Assembly (NCBI GenBank): GCA_900169235.1
Contig: FWCC01000399.1
Span: 159,528 to 223,527, forward strand
DNA from: Zarea fungicola
Taxonomy: Eukaryota > Ascomycota > Sordariomycetes > Hypocreales > Cordycipitaceae
DNA: 64,000 bases
Direction of reading: 5' to 3'
Shown: piece by piece, positions 56,966-64,000 of the stretch
Numbering within the stretch: the first letter of the stretch is position 1
Layout: the number at the start of each line of letters is the position of its first letter
Translations under genes and position numbers: made by a program
The notes under the pieces: generated by a model
What the model was told of the DNA's origin: nothing
What the model saw: only the letters and a program-made list of their open reading frames with translations
The model's database searches: none

Positions 56966-58602
56966 ATGGCTTTTGTCATCGACAGCTCCAATCAGCCCAA
57001 CATGAGAGCTACTACGACCTACTCACAATCTGCAAACTCGCCAGCCATGGCCATCTACCCTGTCCATTTTCTCGATGATAGGAAAGACGCACGGAAAACG
57101 GTCATGGGCTGGATCTTTCGAGTCAACGCGCGCCTTGATGCTGGAAAGGTTTGTGCCGCGCTGAGACGCGTCTTGGAAATTGGCAACTGGCGCAAGCTTG
57201 CCGGTACTTTACATCACAACGTGAGTCCCAGAAAGAAAAGAGCACTTGCAGCAAGCACCAGCGCTGCAATATTCCATGCTCAGGAGCTGCGCTGATGTGA
57301 AGATGTCTTTCTCGCGGGCAGGACGCCGGCAAGCTAGAGATCCACGTACCGCTCCGGTTCACCGACGATTTTCAGCCATTTACTTATAAACATGTCGATC
57401 ATACAGACGAATCTTTCGACGACTGTGAGACGAGGGGTCAATTCCCCAATCAATTTTCGAATACGTCCATCGTATTTGACCTCCGTCCCGAGTTTAAGGA
57501 CTTCATTTTTGACCGAGACTGGCCAAGTAACGTCGATGGCTACATCACCCGCGGCCTTCCGCAGCTCGGGCTGCGCATCACTTCGTTCAAGGATGTGACG
57601 CTGCTCGCAGTCACATGGCCACACACCGCCTTGGATGGCAGCACCAAGAGAGACCTGCTCGAGGCTTGGTCGCTGGCTTTGGCGGGCAAGGAAGAACAGA
57701 TCCGGCCGGTGCTCGGCGCGCGGGACGACATTGCCTGGAAACTGGCGGGCAGCTATTCCGAGGATGAGCTTGCGCCCGACGTCTTGGCAGACAAGCGGCT
57801 CGCAGGCGTTGGCTATTACATCTTTCTATTCCGGCTTCTGTGGCGGATGCTAAAAGAAGAAGCACGAGACCACAGTGATAAACTGTTCCTCCTCCCGCGG
57901 GACGTCCTGCAGAGATGGCGCGACGAGGGCGCTCGGGACATTCCTGTCGACCCGGTAACCGGCACGCCAAAATTCATCAGCGACAGCGACTTGATCGCCG
58001 CCTGGCTGGTCAAGCTAACCGCAGCAGCGTCCCGCCAGCCTTGGCGGTACAGCGCCATTGGCTCCGTTAATGCGCGCTCCCGCTTGCCCCAGGTCGTGGC
58101 GGAGGAGGGTGTGTACTTGCAGAATCTGCTCGCGGTCAGCTTCTGCCCCGTGTCGGCGGGTGAGGCGGCAGGGTCCGTTGCTGGCATCGCGTATGCCATC
58201 CGACGTGGCCTCGACGAGCAGCTGACTGCGGACCAAATGGTTCACCATTTCAGGCGACACCGTCACGAGATGGAGACGGGGCAGGGCGATGCAGTACGAA
58301 ACCTCTTTTGCCGCAGCGGCGAGGCACCCGTCATGTACAGCAACCTGTCAGCCCTGCGTGTCGCGTCGGCCATCGACTTTGGGCCCGCCGTGGTGCCCAA
58401 TAGCGATGGCTCTCGTTCATCTGGTGCAGTCGTAAACCACTACTTCAAGACGGCAAAGCCATTTAAATGCACTAGGCCCGCGTTTGTGATCATGGATCAG
58501 AATGAGGCTGGCTATTTTGTAAAATGCGACGCGCCACAGAAGGCTTGGGTGATGATTATGAAAGAGATTGGGGCGAAGAGGACGAGCTCCCTACATGGCT
58601 AG
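56966..58602 (+). CDS. BAHD-like fungal acyltransferase
   Basis: Two exons, 56966..57220 and 57322..58602 (101 bp intron, GTGAGT...gggcag), give 511 residues. The catalytic-type motif HTALD (His186-Asp190) occurs in LAVTWPHTALDGST, and a second motif SAIDFGPAVVP near 434-444 stands where plant BAHD enzymes have DFGWG. The N-part 'YPVHFLDDRKDARKTVMGWIFRVNARLDAGKVCAALRRVLEI.NWRKLAGTL' fits the family's first domain. Such fungal proteins transfer acyl groups from CoA to alcohols or amines in secondary metabolism; some database entries mislabel relatives as LysR regulators. The substrate is unknown and there are no obvious pathway genes nearby. An in-frame Met at 57002 or 57047 could also be the start. 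Confidence 0.8.
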
Positions 58603-59646
58603 GCTATAAAAACTGCAAACTCTTGTTGAGTACCAGCGTCATCAAGAATTCCTTTACTTTATCGGTGGATGGCCGGCCCATTCGTAAATCTATGTATTAG
58701 ATTGTAAACGCATTTCGTAAGCAGGGCTTCTATGAAGTACGGAGGGCCAGACCTTGCTGCCACCTCTTATAGAGACTATCTCTCTGGTAGAACCATAGCC
58801 TCGTCTCCACTGACCTTACGTGAGCCTTTGTATGTGTCTATGGCTTGCAGACATAATTATCTTGACGTAACAATATCAAGGACCATAGAATGCATGTCGA
58901 TGGCAGGTACCGTAACTCAAATACAGTGACATACTGGCAATTAGTACTTCAGATAGGGGCCGTACATAAATTACGTTTGGGCCTTTCTAGGACACTTTCT
59001 CTTCCGTAAAGTTCAAAATTACTAGTTGTGCAAGTTTACCATTTGCCCCGAAAACTAGACGAGAAAGCTATGGAGAATCTGCAGGGCCATATTCCTGATT
59101 GGGAAAGTGGTACCTTCCCAATTAGATCGAAAAGTTTTCAGTATAGCTAGTGGAAGGCTTATTGACCATTAGAATCAAACATATGAACTTTCTTTGTGGG
59201 GTAACCTTTATGACAGGAGTATTGGGGGCTGCTCTTATGAGCAATTCGCATGTGAAGGTACTTTGTAACAGCGTAAACTGCATTAAATTTCACGAGTTTC
59301 CCCTCTCAGCAGTTGGACTGAGAATTGTTGATTGCTGTACTGCGATACTGACCGGGATGACCGGCATAGTTCAAGGATTCGGAGCATCCGCTACCTAGCG
59401 TACGAGTATCCGTGCACTAAGTTGATGCTGCCGGCGAATAAAGAATATCACTCATCCTACTATAAACAGTTGCTAGCCTGCAAGAGTAAGCCGTTGGAGC
59501 TCACTTGCGGGCTTTAGCGCACAGTCAAGCCCGATGCCACGAAAAGTAAACACGAATAGTTGAACAAGAAATTTTCAGTGTTATATAAGATTTATTTTGT
59601 CAATGTATTTACATGCAATCAGAAATTGCGACTTCATTGCCGCGTT
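58603..59646. other. Intergenic region, no gene seen
   Basis: AT-rich 1 kb. Near 58960 a word gggccgtacataaattacgt resembles terminal sequences of some DNA transposons, but I found no inverted partner here. No coding sequence is supported. Confidence 0.45.
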
Positions 59647-60858
59647 CTAGCTTCTGCACACGCCTTTGTTCACACAGTCGCGATAGGCAGTGTAGAGGTA
59701 AACTGCAAACGCCTGGCCCTCTGGCGATCCACCGTAGTACTTATTTCTATCCAGCCACCAATATGGGTTGACGGCGGGCACAAAGACACCATCGCCACCC
59801 TGCTGGCGCGAAAGGGCCTGTCGGTTGCGGTCCGCCCAGGCCACATACTTCTGCGGGAACATGACCGGGTCATTGACGGCCATGCGGTACGCAATGGCCG
59901 AGAGCAGTGCAGTGCCAGAAATCTCACCGAACCAGCTATCGTCGTTGAGATAGTTGTGGAGCAGGCCGTTGTCAAAGCCAGATAGTAGGGCGCCGTCGAG
60001 GATCTCCTTGATCCAAATCTTGAGGTTGTTGGCCTCGGTGGTCATGTCTCGGGAGCCAGACCATTTTTGCAATGTGTGCAGCACCCGCACCATTCCATAG
60101 CCAGCCCAGCCGTTGCCAGTGGACCAGAGGCCTGTGTCCTGGGACTGCGGCCCGATAATGTGGCGCCAGTTGAGGAACTGATTGATCTTTAGGACATCAC
60201 GGTAAAGCTTGCATTGGTTCACAACCTCGCTCATTAGACTACGGTCGTTTTTATAAACGGCATAGTAGGCCACTAGCACAATAAAATGTCAGCAAAAGGA
60301 AAGAGGTTTTGTTTTGGATCAGCAATGAATGAGAGGCTTACAGAAGGGAAACGACATGGCCATATTATCAGCCCAGAGCTCCGCAACATCAGGACGATGA
60401 GAAATGGCGCCGTTGGAGTACCGGGGAACTTGGTGCAAAAGATAGTCGGCTTGGCGGTCGGCAGCGCCATTATAGACGCTGTCTGTAGTACCGAGCAGGA
60501 GAGCAGACACACCCATCGAGGCAGGGTCACCGGCGGCCGAGTTATCGGCCAGCACTTGCGAGTTGCGGTTGATGTGTGGCTTGACCCATGACAGAGAGCG
60601 TATATTTGGGTCTGCACTGGGGATTCTGCCATTTGGAAACGGATTATCTCCAAAGACGGACAAGTCGTTGTTGTCGAGCTCGAGAAGCGCTTGGGCAGCC
60701 GTACCCCATTCCCACGAGTGCTGGGAGTGCGACATCATAACATCCGCGGCCGTGTTGACATTGAAGCCGGAATTGACTTGGGCAATGGCTGTGCCCGAGT
60801 ACAGGGCTGCAGCAAGAAGAGGCACAGCTATCTGCTTTGCGTCAAACATCTTTGGCAT
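59647..60858 (-). CDS. Secreted glycoside hydrolase of GH105/GH88 type (unsaturated rhamnogalacturonyl hydrolase-like)
   Basis: Two exons (minus strand): 60858..60342 and 60272..59647, with a 69 bp intron (gtaagc...gctgac...tag), give 380 residues. The first 27 residues (MPKMFDAKQIAVPLLAAALYSGTAIAQ) are a signal peptide, so the enzyme is probably exported. The six-hairpin glycosidase features are 'SHSQHSWEWGTAAQALLELDN', 'HRPDVAELWADNMAMSFPFLAYYA' (the intron splits this motif), and 'DTGLWSTGNGWAGYGMVRVLHTL', as in YteR-like enzymes that remove unsaturated sugars left by pectin lyases, or in related fungal proteins. The catalytic Asp is likely the one in ELWADN. Substrate specificity cannot be told from this. 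No pectinase neighbours are present. Confidence 0.85.
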
Positions 60859-63182
60859 CGTGGCTGCTTGCACTGGTAGCTAAACGGAGAGGAAGAACAG
60901 AGAAGGAAGGACTATTAGTTGATTGACGTGGGGAGTTGCCCTTTTAATTTATGCTTGTAGAGCATAAATGCATAGAAAGCGTCGGTTATTTAGAGTCTAA
61001 TCTAGTCACTTGGCAATTGTCCGAAAGTAGTTCCAGTACCACCACCGTCTTACAATATTAACCTTATTGGGCAGGTGGATGTCTAAACGGGCCGAAGGCA
61101 TGACATTAGCTAGTTGAAATAAGCTTCTGGCCTTGAAAATTCGACCTCCGCTGGTATCTTGATGTGTTGATTCACCCTGGATAGTTGGCGATTCTGGATG
61201 AGTGCGGATTGATGCGGCGAGTTTCGTGGCTCCAGCCTTGAAATTTCTTTGACCTCTTCGACCTTGCTGGTGTGCACTGGCTTCTCGGAAAGCGTCCTTT
61301 GTCTTTTAGTTGTTGCGTTACATCAAGACAGGATGTTCCTGCGCTAGCAACAGTTCGCAGCATTAGCTACGTTGAGTTAGCGTTCTCGCGCCTCTCACAC
61401 CGGCAAGCGTAATACGTCTAAATTACGGTAGTTAGTTATATAATTTTGATGTGTTTCGTCACCTTTCATTGCTTTACCATCTGACAACGAGCGGCGTGAA
61501 ACGGAGGCTCTTGTGGCAACCGAAACCAGCACCCATTTATAAAGAGCTTGGCAGTCCACCTTTGCTTTGCAAGGGACCATTAACTCTTTCGCTCTTCTTT
61601 TTATTTCTTGTTTAATTTAAAATATCTGTGTTTTGGTTAATTCGGCCCTGCTGAGATTGTACTGCGTCTTACACCGCTTTCCTCAGCTTTTCCCGTAGTT
61701 TTGAAACTGCGAGTGGTTGCAAGCTTACCCTGTATGCTTATTGGCGTTGTAACGATCCTCTTCCGTTGCAGCAAATCCAGAAGAAGGATAGGCATTAATG
61801 CTAGAGCTTACTACCATGGAGCAACGTGTGATGGGAATGGCGTTCGTCCACCGAAAGAAAAATTGCACCAACAGTGTTTCGAGTTCACTCAGACTACAAA
61901 GCAAATGACAGTCCCGAGTCCACAAGGTTATATAAATATAGCTCTCTACTAGGAGTTTGTCGAGTGTGTCGGCAAGTCGTCTTGAGTACTGAGCATTTAG
62001 CTGTGTCACCCGCAGCCAAGGAGGACCCATTACTCGGATTAGAAGACTAACAGCGCCAGGCAATACTTTACGAATTCATCAATGCTCGCCTGTATACAAA
62101 TCCCCTCCCTGTACTGCTGCAGAAGAAAGTACATGCTTTGACTACCTCATTCGTATATGCATGCTAAATTGCGGGGAACTTTGAAACTTATGTTATCGCG
62201 TTGATCCATGGTACATTTATCTAGGCCCCTTTACTCTCTAGCCACGCCACCATTAAAGTGAGGCGATTATGTGGCTGCATGATGAAGGAGGGGGTTCGCG
62301 TTCTGGCAGGACGCTTGGCGAGGGAGAATACTACTACGGATGTATTGCGGGGTTGTGCAGGGTGCCTTGGTAAAGAGGCGCACCGTCTAGAATTATCAGA
62401 TCTCATTTAGTCAAAGGCTACTAGTAATGCAGTTAGCTTCACTATGAGACGTTCATGCCACTGCTCATCGGATCGCGTCTGATGCATTGGGAGTTTTCAT
62501 ACCCGTACAGCACAGTGCCTGGCCAAGAGCGGGGTGGTATGTTGCTGAGATGCAGTCATCTGCATAGCTGCCTAAGATTATGCAGGCTTCCTCGAACTGG
62601 GGGGCGCGTGATTGAGGAGTGCATGGTCAACATGGTCAACATGCCTCGTTGACCGGGGTACTGACCCACTAGCACGCACACGTTTCTGCGACTTAGCTGC
62701 AGCTGTATAAACCGCTGTAGACTCAGTATATAATGTCCCTTTCGTACCGTTCCCTGGATTATTGGACGAAGGATTTATTGTGGCTGGACTTTTTTGGCAG
62801 TTAAAAGCATGGCTTGGTTTGCTCAATGCATGCTTGCTGGCACTGCCGCTTGCAGTACGCACTGGTGAGTCGGTTGAGCATGGAAGACATGCACCAGCCC
62901 TCCGCGGAACTCTGCTGCAGGTCATGACGCAGTTCTTCTGACGTGTCGAAATCTGACTGGATTATGTTCTAGCTGATGGTGTCGGAGATGCATATAATGC
63001 CACCTGCCTACGCCAGTCACCATGAGGATACGTTTGTGCTGAAAGATTTCAAGGTCGTAACGACTTGATTGACTTGCGTGGCTTGATTGTATCCAATATA
63101 TAAAGGCCATGATTTGAATGCAACTTGGAAAGGGGGGTGTGTTCATATCTTTTCCAGGGTCTTTTAGTACCTGCTACTCCTA
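60859..63182. other. Intergenic region, no gene seen
   Basis: 2.3 kb of AT-rich sequence upstream of two genes that point away from each other. No frame is convincing. The promoter of the collagen-like gene lies at its right end. Confidence 0.5.
63097..63105 (+). promoter_or_regulatory. TATA-like box of the collagen-like gene
   Basis: tatataaag 78 bp upstream of the ATG at 63183. This supports the chosen start and argues against missing upstream exons. Confidence 0.5.
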
Positions 63183-64000
63183 ATGCCTATCGTCAGACAA
63201 CTTACACGCTCTTCCATCACCCCAATACATACAGGAGCTGAGGGGGGCACGACATATGGCGGTGGAAGTCATTATGCAGGCTCCAACATCAAGGGCACGA
63301 TATCAGATGATTTTAGAGACCAAAAGAATCCACGGAAAGGCATTCCCCTCGTATATATTGGAGGTCACACTGCCCCGAGTGAGCTCAACGACGTAGCAAT
63401 CAACAGGCTTAAGGCGGCCGCTGGCACAAGCACTGATTGCATTTGCATTACCGAAACTAGAAGTAGCTCCCATCATACTACTACCTACACTACCACCGAT
63501 TGCATTACCGACACTACTAGCGTCTCTCATCGCACTGCTACCGGCAGTATCTCTGATTCTGTTCTCGCAACAATTACTGGCACCACCATCAGCTCATCCC
63601 ACAGCACCGGAACCAACTCTAGCCCGAGTAGCGCTACGGTTGGCATAGCCGTTGGGATCTCTCTTAGTATCTCATTCATTGGAATCGTACTCATTTGGGC
63701 GTTTCGCGCTCGCACTCAAGTCACGTCTAGAACAAATTCTACAGTTTCCGATGGCAAGGATTTAGGCAGCCGACCTGGCAAATGTCACCGGCATCGTAGA
63801 CCTCGTGGCAAACCAGGGAAAGATGGTCGGCCTGGCAGAGATGGTAGAGATGGCAGAGATGGTCAGCCTGGCAGAGATGGCAGAGATGGTCAGCCTGGCA
63901 GAGATGGCAGAGATGGTCAGCCTGGCAGAGATGGTAGAGATGGTAGAGATGGCAGAGACGGCCAACCCGGTCCTCCCGGTCCTCCTGGTCCTCCTGGTCC
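63183..64000 (+). CDS. Transmembrane protein with collagen-like Gly-X-Y tail (partial, runs off the right edge)
   Basis: An uninterrupted frame of 272 codons from ATG 63183 to the window end with no stop. Residues 1-80: no signal peptide; Gly-rich (TTYGGGSHYAGSN) then 'GIPLVYIGGHTAPSELNDVAINRLKAAAG'. Residues 80-150: Ser/Thr-rich with three Cys. One TM helix (about 151-170, VGIAVGISLSISFIGIVLIW), then basic FRAR. From about residue 209 perfect collagen-like triplets: GKPGKDGRPGRDGRDG, repeated GRDG and GQPG units, then GPPGPPGPPG at the edge. By the positive-inside rule the collagen part would be cytoplasmic, which is unusual. Fungal collagen-like proteins are known (for example the Metarhizium adhesive coat protein MCL1), but this layout differs from that. 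The end, and any further domain, lie outside the window. Confidence 0.8.
   Translation, partial: MPIVRQLTRSSITPIHTGAEGGTTYGGGSHYAGSNIKGTISDDFRDQKNPRKGIPLVYIGGHTAPSELNDVAINRLKAAAGTSTDCICITETRSSSHHTTTYTTTDCITDTTSVSHRTATGSISDSVLATITGTTISSSHSTGTNSSPSSATVGIAVGISLSISFIGIVLIWAFRARTQVTSRTNSTVSDGKDLGSRPGKCHRHRRPRGKPGKDGRPGRDGRDGRDGQPGRDGRDGQPGRDGRDGQPGRDGRDGRDGRDGQPGPPGPPGPPG
63814..63985 (+). repeat. Tandem coding repeat (9 and 24-27 base units, GRDG/GQPG)
   Basis: Units ggcagagatggt and ggtcagcctggcagagat recur in tandem and keep frame, each encoding Gly-X-Y triplets. The near-identical codons suggest recent expansion by slippage or unequal exchange. Confidence 0.85.

Noticed and set aside
58950..58990. 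Terminal repeat of a DNA transposon
   Set aside because: A single suggestive word with no inverted partner in the window.

Overview
This is about 64 kb of a filamentous ascomycete genome (Pezizomycotina; the gene set fits Sordariomycetes, probably Hypocreales, but I cannot name a species). Evidence: short 48-177 bp spliceosomal introns with GTRNGT donors and CTRAC/CTRAY branch sites, a dispersed 5S rRNA gene, Zn(II)2Cys6 regulators, a LaeA-like methyltransferase, a modin-like protein and a NACHT-HEAT STAND protein. Most real genes are multi-exon, so I rebuilt exon chains by frame, splice signals and family knowledge. All gene models are by eye and not backed by transcripts.

Layout. 0.4-7 kb: a small hypothetical gene and RRP5 (rRNA processing). 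7-12 kb: a gene-poor 5 kb with one copy of a tRNA-like (SINE-like) repeat. 12-28 kb, mostly housekeeping or conserved: LaeA-like methyltransferase, OMA1 mitochondrial protease, modin-like membrane protein, cytochrome b5, thioesterase-like protein, a small secreted protein with a putative Kex2 site, and a UPF0390 protein. 28-34 kb: an 833-residue transcription factor with two complete Zn2Cys6 clusters in tandem, and an APH-like kinase fold.

34.2-55.5 kb looks like an accessory island. It holds a SesB-like hydrolase/NACHT/HEAT NLR-like gene split by an in-frame TAG, a seven-exon 1757-residue GHKL-ATPase + DUF3883 (NO VEIN-like) gene, a convergent Zn-cluster protein with a GC-AG intron, decayed 5S-like copies, a near-perfect foldback element with TA ends, and a convergent pair of paralogous CCPSGY single-pass membrane proteins. 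A 5S gene cut by an assembly gap of Ns lies between that pair.

55.5-64 kb: a BAHD-like acyltransferase, a secreted GH105/GH88-like hydrolase, and, running off the right edge, a membrane protein with a Ser/Thr-rich N-part, one TM segment and a collagen-like Gly-X-Y tail.

The best candidate for an undescribed system is the NLR-like gene beside the NO VEIN-like ATPase. Both belong to classes linked to immunity or self-recognition, they lie head-to-tail about 1.3 kb apart, and they sit in a repeat-marked region. That they act together is inference only.
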